Shown here: positions 44,253 to 53,113 of the stretch, one piece after another
How positions within the stretch are numbered: the first letter of the stretch is position 1
How the letters are laid out: every line of letters begins with the position of its first letter
Assembly (NCBI GenBank): GCA_934476675.1
Contig: CAKSOE010000012.1
Location: 1-64,000 of the forward strand
Reading direction: 5' to 3'
Source of the DNA: an uncultured Clostridia bacterium
GTDB taxonomy: Bacteria; Bacillota; Clostridia; UBA1381
Length of the DNA stretch: 64,000 bases
Translations under genes and position numbers: made by a program
Notes under the pieces: generated by a model
Seen by the model: the letters and a program-made list of their open reading frames with translations, nothing else
Told to the model about the DNA's origin: nothing
Database searches by the model: none

Positions 44253-44297
44253 ATGGATAAAGAAAACAGAAAATGTTACTATGAATTGCGGTTGTGA
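44253..44297 (+). CDS. possible 14-residue leader ORF before Hsp20
   Basis: ATG with GAAAGAGAG nine bases ahead codes for MDKENRKCYYELRL and stops at the start of a hairpin (GCGGTT 44288-44293 / AACCGC 44302-44307). It is too short for codon evidence. It may be a leader peptide or chance; no T run follows the hairpin, so it is not an attenuator of the usual kind. Confidence 0.35.
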   Translation: MDKENRKCYYELRL

Positions 44298-44341
44298 TTG
44301 TAACCGCGGAGTTATATATAAATTGAAACGGAGGAATTATT

Positions 44342-44770
44342 ATGCTACCCAGTATTTTTGGTGAAAATATGTTTGATGATTTGTTTGACGTTGATTTCTT
44401 TGGCGGACGTAATCCGCTGTACGGTAAACACGCAAAGAACTTAATGAAAACCGATATTCGTGAAAAAGACGGTGCATATGAGCTTTCTGTTGATTTACCG
44501 GGTTTCAGGAAAGATGAGATTAGCCTTGATGTTAAGGACGGTTACTTGACTATCAGTGCAGAAAAAGGTCTTGACAAGGATGAAGAGGATAAGAAAGGAC
44601 GTGTTCTGCGCCAGGAGAGGTATGCCGGAGTTTGTACACGCAGTTTCTATGTCGGCGATGTTAAGGCGGAGGATGTAAAGGCAAAGTATAAATCGGGTGT
44701 CTTGACAGTCGTTCTGCCGAAGAAAGAACATAAAAAACTGCCTTCGGACAGCAGAATTATAATTGAATGA
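44342..44770 (+). CDS. Hsp20 family small heat shock protein
   Basis: A 142-residue alpha-crystallin chaperone. The crystallin domain spans about 38-130 (MKTDIREKDGAYELSVDLPG at its start, YKSGVLTVVLPKK at its end with the family G-V-L signature), and the tail RIIIE supplies the I-x-I type motif used for oligomer assembly. It binds unfolding proteins without ATP. GGAGGAA precedes the ATG by six bases. It has its own promoter and terminator and is unrelated to the glycan genes on either side. Confidence 0.95.
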   Translation: MLPSIFGENMFDDLFDVDFFGGRNPLYGKHAKNLMKTDIREKDGAYELSVDLPGFRKDEISLDVKDGYLTISAEKGLDKDEEDKKGRVLRQERYAGVCTRSFYVGDVKAEDVKAKYKSGVLTVVLPKKEHKKLPSDSRIIIE

Positions 44771-44778
44771 TAAAATGC

Positions 44779-44812
44779 AAAAGCGTCTGCCCAAATGCGG
44801 CAGACGCTTTTT
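44779..44812 (+). terminator. intrinsic terminator of the Hsp20 gene
   Basis: Perfect thirteen-base stem (44779-44791 with 44799-44811), seven-base loop and a run of Ts, nine bases after the stop codon. Confidence 0.9.
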
Positions 44813-44938
44813 GTGTGAATTTATTTGAAGAATATTGTATCTCTTAGTCAAATCCATGTTGTTATCTAAACCCAAAATCCTTGAAACAAGGAATACTTTT
44901 GTGATTGTATATTTCCCGAAATACCATAAGCGTGATGT

Positions 44939-45517
44939 TTACTGATTTCTGTATTGACCGGGAGTGATATTTTCGATCTTCTTGAACGCTCTGAAAAATG
45001 AGCGCACATTTGTATATCCGACGCTTTGCGCTATGCTTTCGAGCGTTTCAGAGGTCGAAGATAACAGCTCTTTAGCTTTTTTTATGCGCAGCTTCGTGAT
45101 ATAATCCGACATACCGATGTGGAACGACTTTTTGAAAAGAACCGACAGGGCGACAGGCTGTATCCCGAATTTTTCAGATATTAATGTTGCACTTAAATTT
45201 GCGTTCTGATAGTTTTCATCTATGTAATCTTTGATCTGTGCATCTACGGAAACCTTATTAAGCTGACGTTCTTTGATGATATTTGTAAGCATATTAATAT
45301 AATCTCTTGATTTTTGTTTCAGTGTATACACATTTGAAAACGGCAGAAGGTAATTATGAGGTCGCAGCGATTCGTAGTAGTCCGAATTATCATCTTCAAA
45401 CATTCTGATAACTGTATAATCAAGAATAGATATTAATCTGAACACATTTTCTTCTACTGCGCTTTTCGTATGTACATTTTCCATTGTTTTATTGGTTAGG
45501 GACGGCGGCAAACTCAT
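44939..45517 (-). pseudogene. AraC-type regulator, C-terminal fragment
   Basis: A 192-residue frame whose last 100 residues are a complete AraC double helix-turn-helix (ATLISEKFGIQPVALSVLFK, IAQSVGYTNVRSFFRAFKK, ITPGQYRNQ). The part before it (from ATG 45484) resembles the region just ahead of the HTH in long membrane-bound regulators like the one at 45750; the sensor and membrane segments are gone. Neither possible start has a ribosome site, and the frame closes a few codons further upstream. It is most likely the remains of a truncated regulator, although a free DNA-binding domain could still compete for sites if expressed. Confidence 0.65.
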
Positions 45518-45696
45518 TGTAAGCTACGGAGCGTGTGATGAAAAAGCTGTTTAATGGAGATTGATATGAACAGTCTGATAAAAGAGCTCAGACAATGGAC
45601 AGTTTAAATATCCGGTTAATACTGCAAGTCGGCTTCACACGGGTTGGCATGGCAAAAGTCATATAAGCAGAGGACTATGTTTTAATAAAACAGGCA

Positions 45697-45723
45697 GGAG
45701 CAAAGCGCATTGTGCTTTGCTCC
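45697..45723 (-). terminator. terminator of the membrane-bound AraC regulator
   Basis: Ten-base perfect stem GGAGCAAAGC / GCTTTGCTCC with a seven-base loop, about 26 bases past the minus-strand stop; on that strand TGCCTGTTTTATT follows. Confidence 0.7.
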
Positions 45724-45749
45724 GTTAAGATTGTAATTTATTTGAAGAA

Positions 45750-48056
45750 TTATATATCAGTACCTTTGGCGGCGCAGCGATATTCTTTTGCCGACATACC
45801 GACAATGCTTTTAAATACTCTTGCAAAAGACGTATATGTTGTAAAGCCGACATTTTCGCATATCAGATTTACCGGCATACTCGAATGAGCAAGAAGGTAC
45901 TTTGCTTTTTCGATTCTTATCTTATTTACATATTCTATAAAACCTATATTGTTTTCGGTTTTAAAGGTATTGCTTATATATGCCGGCGAAAGCCCGAATA
46001 TATCCGAAAGCTTTTGCAGCGAAAGATCGGACGAATAGTTTTCATCAATGTACTGCTTTATTTTTTTGCCGGAGGTGTTCGGCGTTTCACTGCCTGCCAA
46101 AGAATTTATTCTTTTTAGCATAGTTTGCAGCAGAGTGAGAGCTTCTTCTTTTGTTCCGTATTTTACAAGCTTATCAAAGCTTTGCTTATATGCTTCGGTT
46201 GAAAAAATACTGCCGTCGGTGTTTTTATCAATAAGATAGAATATCCTGTCATACAGTTTTACTATATGCTCCGTACTTCCGCACAAAATTTTAGAAAGAC
46301 GCTCGATGAGGAGATCGGTCTTTTCGGTTGAATTATGCGCTGCGGCGTATAGCAACATTCCTTCTATTTTTGAGTCCAGTTCAAAATCATCGGCTGCATC
46401 ACCGCTGTACAGCATATCCGGAAATATAACAGAACCGTATCCGAATCTGCCGAAACGCTCGGTACTGTTTTTCAGCACATCGGAAAGCGCAGGAACTATA
46501 TCATCTGTATTTGTAATAACATTGCTGATGCACATTGTACAGGTTGTACCGGCGGTGTTCATAAGTATATCATTTATTTGTGATGAAATACGTGTTATAC
46601 TGCTTTTCGACAGCTCATTATCGGCATTGATAAGTATTGCAGTGCAGTCTTCACGCAAAGGCGAGCTTACATAATTAAAGCTGCCGGCGCACACCTTGTC
46701 AATGGCTGAGCGCAGTTCGTCGGCAAATTCCATTTGTTTTTCGGCGCTGAAATCAAGAAATCTGTCTACAAGAAACAGGCAAATGAAATAATCAGGCTGA
46801 GAAAAGGACACTCCGTAATTTTCAAGAACAGCTATTGCTTCATCAGCACTTTTAAAACGTCCGGCAAACAGCTTGGAAAGTACGGAACGACGCATATCCG
46901 GCATAATACGATTCAGCAGATTGTCTTTTTCGTTAATGTTATTCTGAAGCTCGACTATATGCGAGTTTATCAGACTTATTTCATCGTGCGGCTGTTCTTT
47001 AAAGAATCTTGATAAATTCTTTGTAATCTGATTAAAAGGCTTATATATAAATAAGGCTATAATCCATGATATAATCAGCTCTACCACAATCATAAGCATC
47101 AGAAACAGCAGAAATGAACCTATAACCTTGGTAAGCGCCGAATTGTATGCCTTGTTATTTGTTATAAAAATATATACCCAATCGGGGCTGCTTTCGGAAC
47201 GCTGTGAAATAAACATATATTTTTTTCCGTCAAGCTTTATATTTGAATAATTATTACTGTCGTCCATTTTTGAAAGCACTGTATTTGCATATTTTCCGTC
47301 AAAGTCTTCGGGGGCATTGGGTGATGACATGACGATTTCATTACGCTGCTTGCTGTATACATAAAAGTATTCGGAGTCTTTGTCAAGAAAAGATATGTTT
47401 TTCTTGGTAAGCTCGTTGAGATTTATGTTAAATACAATACAGCCACGCTCATACTTTTTATCCTCGGGGAAAAGGGGAGATATAATAGAAAATATTTTAT
47501 AGTAGGAATCCTCTTTTTCTCTTGGCTGTGAAATATACGGAATCATGTATAAATAATTGTCTATACCGTCTGAAATGAGTTTGCTCAATACCGCCCACTG
47601 ACTGAATTTTGTTTGATCTTTCGGGCCGGAGGAGGTGTCTAAAATCAAATTATCCATATAAATCCAGCTGCTGTCTATAAATTCGTAATTGCTGATAAAA
47701 GATGAGTAATTATCCATCCATGTTTTAAGTGCGGCAATGTCGGAATGATATATGTCGGGAAAAATTGCTAAATTGTCATTTTTGGGGTTGAACAGATTTT
47801 TTAGCTGATATATACTGCTAAGATATTTGTCATATGAATCGGTAAGCTGTTTAAGCTTTGAACTGCTTGAATATACATAGTTGTCCTTTATAAAGTGTGA
47901 TGATATTGTGAAACTGTATGCAAATTGCAGCGTTGCGGCAACCAGAGCAATCACTATATTGCTGATAAAAATATTAAGCAAAAGTTTGCGGTGTTTTATA
48001 GGGTTTGCGTGACGCAGATCCGCAAATTTATGAATATATTTTGAAAATCGTTTCAA
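45750..48056 (-). CDS. membrane-bound AraC-type regulator
   Basis: A 768-residue one-component regulator. TM1 lies near residues 30-53 (ILNIFISNIVIALVAATLQF region), an extracellular Cache-like sensing domain follows to about 290, then TM2 (SFLLFLMLMIVVELIISWI), a HAMP-like stretch, a long cytoplasmic linker and a C-terminal AraC HTH (LSLQKLSDIFGLSPAYISNT, LICENVGFTTYTSFARVFK). Proteins of this type sense oligosaccharides outside and activate neighbouring importer genes. The frame runs up to ATG 48104, but the predicted transcript starts about there; TTG 48056 follows AAAGGAGG by nine bases and is the likely start. It is divergent from the second ABC importer operon, its probable target. Confidence 0.88.
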   Translation of the reverse strand: MKRFSKYIHKFADLRHANPIKHRKLLLNIFISNIVIALVAATLQFAYSFTISSHFIKDNYVYSSSSKLKQLTDSYDKYLSSIYQLKNLFNPKNDNLAIFPDIYHSDIAALKTWMDNYSSFISNYEFIDSSWIYMDNLILDTSSGPKDQTKFSQWAVLSKLISDGIDNYLYMIPYISQPREKEDSYYKIFSIISPLFPEDKKYERGCIVFNINLNELTKKNISFLDKDSEYFYVYSKQRNEIVMSSPNAPEDFDGKYANTVLSKMDDSNNYSNIKLDGKKYMFISQRSESSPDWVYIFITNNKAYNSALTKVIGSFLLFLMLMIVVELIISWIIALFIYKPFNQITKNLSRFFKEQPHDEISLINSHIVELQNNINEKDNLLNRIMPDMRRSVLSKLFAGRFKSADEAIAVLENYGVSFSQPDYFICLFLVDRFLDFSAEKQMEFADELRSAIDKVCAGSFNYVSSPLREDCTAILINADNELSKSSITRISSQINDILMNTAGTTCTMCISNVITNTDDIVPALSDVLKNSTERFGRFGYGSVIFPDMLYSGDAADDFELDSKIEGMLLYAAAHNSTEKTDLLIERLSKILCGSTEHIVKLYDRIFYLIDKNTDGSIFSTEAYKQSFDKLVKYGTKEEALTLLQTMLKRINSLAGSETPNTSGKKIKQYIDENYSSDLSLQKLSDIFGLSPAYISNTFKTENNIGFIEYVNKIRIEKAKYLLAHSSMPVNLICENVGFTTYTSFARVFKSIVGMSAKEYRCAAKGTDI

Positions 48057-48108
48057 TTCCAACAGCCTCCTTTCTGTGTATCGGTTAAATGTTTTTTTGT
48101 GCATTTAT

Positions 48109-48137
48109 ATTATAACACATAAAAAAATGTGTGTAAA
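48109..48137 (-). promoter_or_regulatory. promoter of the membrane-bound AraC regulator
   Basis: On the minus strand TTTACA (48137-48132), 17-base spacer, TATAAT (48114-48109). The predicted start near 48102 falls at ATG 48104, which supports the TTG start further down. Confidence 0.75.
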
Positions 48138-48239
48138 GTGCGTAAATGCAACATTTTTTTATCCAAACATATTATTTCTTTTGCTACATATCATTTTTTT
48201 ATGTTCTAAAAATGCGTAATGTATATAAAAAGTTAAGCG

Positions 48240-48268
48240 TTGACACTGTGCCGATGAGATGTTATGAT
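48240..48268 (+). promoter_or_regulatory. promoter of the second importer operon
   Basis: TTGACA (48240-48245), 17-base spacer, TATGAT (48263-48268). The leader is about 125 bases. The rest of the 48105-48401 gap holds only this and the divergent promoter; a frame from 48146 is not credible as a gene. Confidence 0.8.
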
Positions 48269-48401
48269 GAATTTGCAAGAGGGCAGGGAAAACTGTTTAT
48301 CGCAAAGAACAACATGAAAATAATCGGTGCGTCGGAAGGAAAGCAGCGGTTGTTTATCATGGCAGCTTTATGCCGTTTAAGCCGGCAGAATGGAGGACAA
48401 A

Positions 48402-49349
48402 ATGAAAGCAATACGAAAAACCAAGCCGCCCGAATTAAAAAGAAGCGGCATAACACGGAAATACATGAGGAATAATATGCCTTATTACATAATGGCGGCA
48501 ATCGGACTGATATTTATTATAACATTTAGATTTATGCCGCTTTACGGAATGCAGATTGCATTTAAAGATTACAACATGGGTCTTGGTATTACGGGAAGTA
48601 AGTGGGTAGGCTTAAAATGGTTTAAGGTACTGTTCGAGTCGCCGGATTTTATGAGAATATTCAGAAATACAATTATGATAAATCTGCTTGACATTATTTT
48701 TGTATTTTTCGGCTCGATAATCTTTGCGATACTGATAAGTGAAATTCAGAACCCTCTCTACAAAAAAACAGTGCAGACAATAAGCTATCTGCCGCATTTT
48801 CTGTCATGGGTAGTTGTGGGAGGACTTATTATAAGGATACTCTCACCAAGCGGATTTGTAATACGTACAATATCAGATCTGTTCGGTATAGAGCCGTTTA
48901 ATCTTCTGCTCGATGAAAATAAATTCTACGGAATTGTAACCGCGGGAGAAATGTGGAAAAGCTGCGGCTGGAATACAATACTTTATCTTGCGGCGATTGC
49001 CGGAATATCTCCCGAGCTTTACGAGGCGGCAAGAGTTGATGGTGCGGGAAAGCTTAATCAGATTATACATATAACGCTCCCGGGCCTGAAATTTATTATT
49101 GTAACAATGCTGCTCATGAGGATAGGAAGTCTTTTGGGCGTAGGCTTTGAAAAAGTGTTTGTGCTGCAAAACGAAATGATTTTAAACCGTGCAGAGGTGT
49201 TCAGCACATACAATTACAGGGTAGGTATCGGACAATGGAATATGAGCTTGTCAACGGCATTGTCATTCTTTGAGTCTATCGTAAACTTTGCGATGGTATT
49301 CACATTTGACCGCATAGCCAAGATGATGGGCGAAGACGGATTATTATAA
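48402..49349 (+). CDS. carbohydrate ABC importer permease, LplB type
   Basis: A 315-residue membrane protein with six helices and the EAA loop LYEAARVDGAGKLNQIIHIT. It opens with a basic tail and then YYIMAAIGLIFIITFRFMPL, typical of LplB permeases. An ATG 12 bases earlier lies over the GGAGG ribosome site, so the second ATG is chosen. First gene of the second importer operon, behind a near-consensus promoter. As in the first locus, no ATPase gene accompanies it. Confidence 0.93.
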   Translation: MKAIRKTKPPELKRSGITRKYMRNNMPYYIMAAIGLIFIITFRFMPLYGMQIAFKDYNMGLGITGSKWVGLKWFKVLFESPDFMRIFRNTIMINLLDIIFVFFGSIIFAILISEIQNPLYKKTVQTISYLPHFLSWVVVGGLIIRILSPSGFVIRTISDLFGIEPFNLLLDENKFYGIVTAGEMWKSCGWNTILYLAAIAGISPELYEAARVDGAGKLNQIIHITLPGLKFIIVTMLLMRIGSLLGVGFEKVFVLQNEMILNRAEVFSTYNYRVGIGQWNMSLSTALSFFESIVNFAMVFTFDRIAKMMGEDGLL

Positions 49350-49366
49350 CGGGAGGTGCATTATTA

Positions 49367-50251
49367 ATGAAGGTTTTAAAAAGCCGCGGAGAAAAAATAT
49401 TTGATGCGGTAAATAATATATTTATGTTTCTGATTATTATAGTGATGCTCTATCCCATGATTAATCAGATTGCAATATCGTTCAGTTCAAACAGTGCGAT
49501 AATTTCGGGAAAGGTTTCTGTGTGGCCGATTCAGCCGACGCTTGACGCATATCGTGAGATAGTGGCAGATAAAAACTTTTTCCGATCCATGGGAAACACG
49601 GTGTTTTTTACAATTACGGCAACAGTCACACAGATAGTGTTCACTTCAATATTTGCTTATCCGTTGTCCAAAAAGCATCTTAAAGGACGTTCGGTTATAA
49701 TGTCGCTGCTTGTTTTTTCGATGATGTTCGGAACCGGCGGACTTATTCCGACATATCTTCTTATAAGAAACCTGCATCTGATTGATTCCTATGCGGCAAT
49801 AATTCTTCCGGGAGCAATAAGCATATGGAATACAATTGTTATCAAAAACTTCTTTCAGCAAGTGCCGGAAAGCCTTGAAGAAGCAGCGATTATTGACGGT
49901 GCCGGAATTTTGAGAGTGTTTGTAAGCATAGTGCTTCCGCTTTCCGTGCCGGTGCTTGCGGCGATAACGCTTTTTGCGGCGGTATGGGCGTGGAACATAT
50001 TTTTTGAAGGCATTGTGTATATCACGTCACCGTCAAAAAAGCTGTTGCAGATGTATCTAAACGATATTTTGCAGGCAAATATCGGTTCACAGACCGGACC
50101 GAACACGACCAACAACGACGGACAGATATTAAACACGGAATCTTTAAAAGCGGCGGCTCTTATCTGTACAATCGCACCGATTATTATGGTGTATCCGTTT
50201 GTACAGAAGTATTTTATGACGGGACTTATGATAGGAGCGGTTAAAGGATAA
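49367..50251 (+). CDS. carbohydrate ABC importer permease, LplC/YtcP type
   Basis: A 294-residue membrane protein that pairs with the previous permease. The EAA loop is LEEAAIIDGAGILRVFVSIV, and the ending YPFVQKYFMTGLMIGAVKG is the YtcP signature. GGGAGG lies ten bases ahead of the ATG. It is 17 bases after the first permease and 39 before the binding lipoprotein. Confidence 0.93.
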   Translation: MKVLKSRGEKIFDAVNNIFMFLIIIVMLYPMINQIAISFSSNSAIISGKVSVWPIQPTLDAYREIVADKNFFRSMGNTVFFTITATVTQIVFTSIFAYPLSKKHLKGRSVIMSLLVFSMMFGTGGLIPTYLLIRNLHLIDSYAAIILPGAISIWNTIVIKNFFQQVPESLEEAAIIDGAGILRVFVSIVLPLSVPVLAAITLFAAVWAWNIFFEGIVYITSPSKKLLQMYLNDILQANIGSQTGPNTTNNDGQILNTESLKAAALICTIAPIIMVYPFVQKYFMTGLMIGAVKG

Positions 50252-50290
50252 ATTGATTGTGCTTTTGCACGGAAAGGAATGGGTATAAAT

Positions 50291-51841
50291 ATGAAAATCA
50301 AAAAAATAATCTGTATGGGAATGGCTGCGATTTTTGCAGCATCGGCGCTTGCCGGCTGCGGTAAAGGCGGAGAAGAGAAGGTGTCAAAATCGTGGGAGGA
50401 CGCACCGAAGGTTTACTATGCAATAAGCAACAGCTGGGAAAGTCAGCTCGGAAAAACAGGAGACGATTATGAGGACAATCCTTACACAAGATATATATTT
50501 GAAAAAACAGGCATACGTATGGTTCCGGTGCTGCTTTCCGGTGACCAGGCGCAGCAGCTGGCGTTAAAAAGAGCCGGCGGCGACAGACTTGATTTAATAG
50601 TAAACAAGGATATTGTTCAGTCATATATGCAATCGGGGCTTATTGTTCCGGTGGGGGATTTGCTTGACAAATACAAAAACAAAGCGCCGAACATTCAGAA
50701 AAATATTCCCGAAAGCGCATGGAAAGGCGCAACAAAAATAGATACGGTCTGGGGTATTCCGTCAAGAGCGGAATTGCCGAATGCACCCATAAACTATATG
50801 TTTTTCAGAAAAGACTGGATGGACAAATTAGGACTTGAAATGCCTAAAACCATGGACGATGTCGGAAATATTTTAAAGGCGTTCACGAAAAACGATCCCG
50901 ACGGCAACGGTATAGACGATACATACGGACTTTGCTATAAGGGAAGTAACACGGTAAATTCACTTATGCTGTTTTTCGGAGTTGATACATGGCGTGAAGA
51001 ATTTGAGGGTGACAAGCTTGTTTCACAAGCCATGACAGACAGAGCACGCAAGGCTTACAGCAAGATAAGAGAATGGGATAAGGCAGGCTATATCTGCCAT
51101 GACGGCATAACCGATACAAAGGCGAATGAGCAGCTTGTCGGTACAAACAGAGTAGGTACGATGATTTCTTCGGGCGGAGAGGTAAAAAAGCTCAGCGATG
51201 TTCTTCATGACAACGGCTATACCGAAGCAGCGTTTGCACTGTGCACAAATCAGATTACCTCCACAATAGACAATAAATTTTACGGCTGGAATCGCAGCAA
51301 TAACTGGAAAAACATGGTCATGATAACATCAATGGCTCAGGACCATGAAAATATATTCAAGCTTCTCAACTGGCTCTATTCGGAGGAGGGAACATTCTTC
51401 CAGTCATACGGTGTTGAGGGCAGAGAGTATACAATGAAGGACGGAAAACCTGTTGTTGATAAGGAATACAGGAAGAAAATGAGTTATCTTGATATGTATG
51501 CAATCGGAAAATCCTACAATACATATTATCCGGAACTTGCCGAACTGACATACGGAAGCGATGAGTTCGGAAAGCAGTATATAGAGGAGACAATCAACAA
51601 TGCCGACAACTACTATACGGACAGAACGGATATAAAATTCCAGTACCCCGATCTTTCGAGCTTTACAACATACCCGAGCTGGCGAAAAGGCGTAGAAACA
51701 AATATGCTCAAATTTACAAGCGGAGATCTTGACCCGGCAGACGACACGATTTGGAACAATTATCTTAGCGAATGTGAGAGCTACGGCATACAGAAGCTTA
51801 TGGATGAGGCTGCCGAAAGGTATAAAAAGGAGAAGAAATAA
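50291..51841 (+). CDS. ABC importer substrate-binding lipoprotein
   Basis: A 516-residue lipoprotein with lipobox ALAGC at the end of the signal peptide. The mature part carries the solute-binding pattern NDPDGNGIDDTYGL (a calcium-binding-like loop common in LplA relatives) and FKLLNWLYSEEGTFFQSYG. An ATG twelve bases upstream is in frame but sits only two bases after AAAGGA, so the second start is preferred. It is the third member of the importer and is followed after 15 bases by the cohesin-SLH gene, which links uptake to the surface complex. Confidence 0.9.
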   Translation: MKIKKIICMGMAAIFAASALAGCGKGGEEKVSKSWEDAPKVYYAISNSWESQLGKTGDDYEDNPYTRYIFEKTGIRMVPVLLSGDQAQQLALKRAGGDRLDLIVNKDIVQSYMQSGLIVPVGDLLDKYKNKAPNIQKNIPESAWKGATKIDTVWGIPSRAELPNAPINYMFFRKDWMDKLGLEMPKTMDDVGNILKAFTKNDPDGNGIDDTYGLCYKGSNTVNSLMLFFGVDTWREEFEGDKLVSQAMTDRARKAYSKIREWDKAGYICHDGITDTKANEQLVGTNRVGTMISSGGEVKKLSDVLHDNGYTEAAFALCTNQITSTIDNKFYGWNRSNNWKNMVMITSMAQDHENIFKLLNWLYSEEGTFFQSYGVEGREYTMKDGKPVVDKEYRKKMSYLDMYAIGKSYNTYYPELAELTYGSDEFGKQYIEETINNADNYYTDRTDIKFQYPDLSSFTTYPSWRKGVETNMLKFTSGDLDPADDTIWNNYLSECESYGIQKLMDEAAERYKKEKK

Positions 51842-51856
51842 GAGGAGCTGATTTGC

Positions 51857-53092
51857 TTGAAAAAAATTTTTATAGCACTTGCGGCAGGGGCAGTTGGATT
51901 TAATGTACTTGCGGCTTCGTGTGCGGCGCAGGAATACCGGAAAGCTGTTTCAAAAACTGTGCGTCAGGGCGAAAATGTAACAGTGACGGTAAAGCTTGAT
52001 TTGCCGGCAAGAGTTTTCGGGTATCAGTGCCTGCTGAGTTTCGATCCCGATATGCTTGAATTTGAAGGAGTTTCAAAAAGATATTTTCCGTCGGCAGACG
52101 GCGAAATAAAGGAAAACGGCACTCTTTATAAATCGGGAGAAACTCCGGTAGGATATGAAAACATAAAACCGGAGGAGGGAAAGGTTTACTACCTTTCGAG
52201 TGCGGTTAAAGGAACTGTAATTAAAAGCCGTGATGAGGTTGTGCAGTTTTCTTTTAAATCCAAGACGGGCGGAGAGTCATTCATCACAATTGCAGACGAA
52301 AAAGCAATGGTTGAATCGGAAGAACGCCTTGTTGGGTCAAAAACCTATTTTAATGTAGTTTCACCGGAACTTACGGATGTGAGTAAGACATATTCCGATT
52401 ATACGGAAAAAAGCAGTGCTTATGATTTGTCGGGCGCGAAAAAAATAAAGGTAAATTACGTTGACGGACAAAGCGATATAAAAGTAAAAAACGGCAAAAT
52501 CATATGTACGGCGGATAATCCTTTCGGAGATGAGGCAGTGCCGGCAGTGGTGAAAATAAGCTTTGACGGAACACAGAATACTGTAAAAACCGTTTGGGCG
52601 GATAAAGATAAAATCAGATTTGCGGTGCAGGATTTCGGAACGTATTACATAGTGCCGCTGTATCCGGTAATTCGTGATATGCCGTCAGGCGATGCGGCGA
52701 ACGCTGTAAAAACTTTTGCGGCATCGGGGGTTATCAGCGGCGGAAATGATATAAGTTATCGTCCGAACGATAAAATAACAAAAGCCGAATATATAAAAAT
52801 GCTTGCCGAAGCGTGCGGATTTACAGATACGTCGGCAAAATGCAGCTATAACGACGTATCGCTTACAGATTGGTTTTATCCTTATGCGGCTTCTGCCGAA
52901 CAGGTGGGAGTGACCGATAAAACGTCTTATTTCAATCCGAACGGCACTGTTTCGCAGACAGAAGCGGCAGAAATGGCAAAAAAAGCTGTCGGAATACAGG
53001 AGATTGCGGAAAACGGCGCGTACGAAACGGAAATTACACGCGCCGAGGCGGCGGAGATGATATATACGGCGCTTAAAGAGTTTTTCGGATAA
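51857..53092 (+). CDS. cohesin plus SLH cell-surface anchoring protein
   Basis: A 411-residue exported protein with a TTG start nine bases after GAGGAG. Signal peptide 1-24. Residues about 28-165 match a cohesin fold: VTVTVKLDLPARVFGYQCLL, SFDPDMLEFEGVS, and a late strand VVQFSFKSKTGGESFITIAD. A short beta region follows, then two clear SLH domains and a partial third (about 275-411; IRDMPSGDAANAVKTF, YNDVSLTDWFYPYA, ITRAEAAEMIYTAL). Cohesin-SLH proteins in cellulosome bacteria (OlpA/SdbA type) dock dockerin-bearing enzymes to the wall. The neighbouring gene codes for a dockerin-like module, so the partner is at hand. The start codon and cohesin boundaries are the least certain points. Confidence 0.8.
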   Translation: MKKIFIALAAGAVGFNVLAASCAAQEYRKAVSKTVRQGENVTVTVKLDLPARVFGYQCLLSFDPDMLEFEGVSKRYFPSADGEIKENGTLYKSGETPVGYENIKPEEGKVYYLSSAVKGTVIKSRDEVVQFSFKSKTGGESFITIADEKAMVESEERLVGSKTYFNVVSPELTDVSKTYSDYTEKSSAYDLSGAKKIKVNYVDGQSDIKVKNGKIICTADNPFGDEAVPAVVKISFDGTQNTVKTVWADKDKIRFAVQDFGTYYIVPLYPVIRDMPSGDAANAVKTFAASGVISGGNDISYRPNDKITKAEYIKMLAEACGFTDTSAKCSYNDVSLTDWFYPYAASAEQVGVTDKTSYFNPNGTVSQTEAAEMAKKAVGIQEIAENGAYETEITRAEAAEMIYTALKEFFG

Positions 53093-53113
53093 TCATAGAG
53101 GGAGTGTGAAATA

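Noticed and set aside
48146..48475. Open frame of 109 codons before the second importer
   Set aside because: It crosses the importer promoter and the start of the permease in another frame, lacks a ribosome site, and shows no protein-like pattern.
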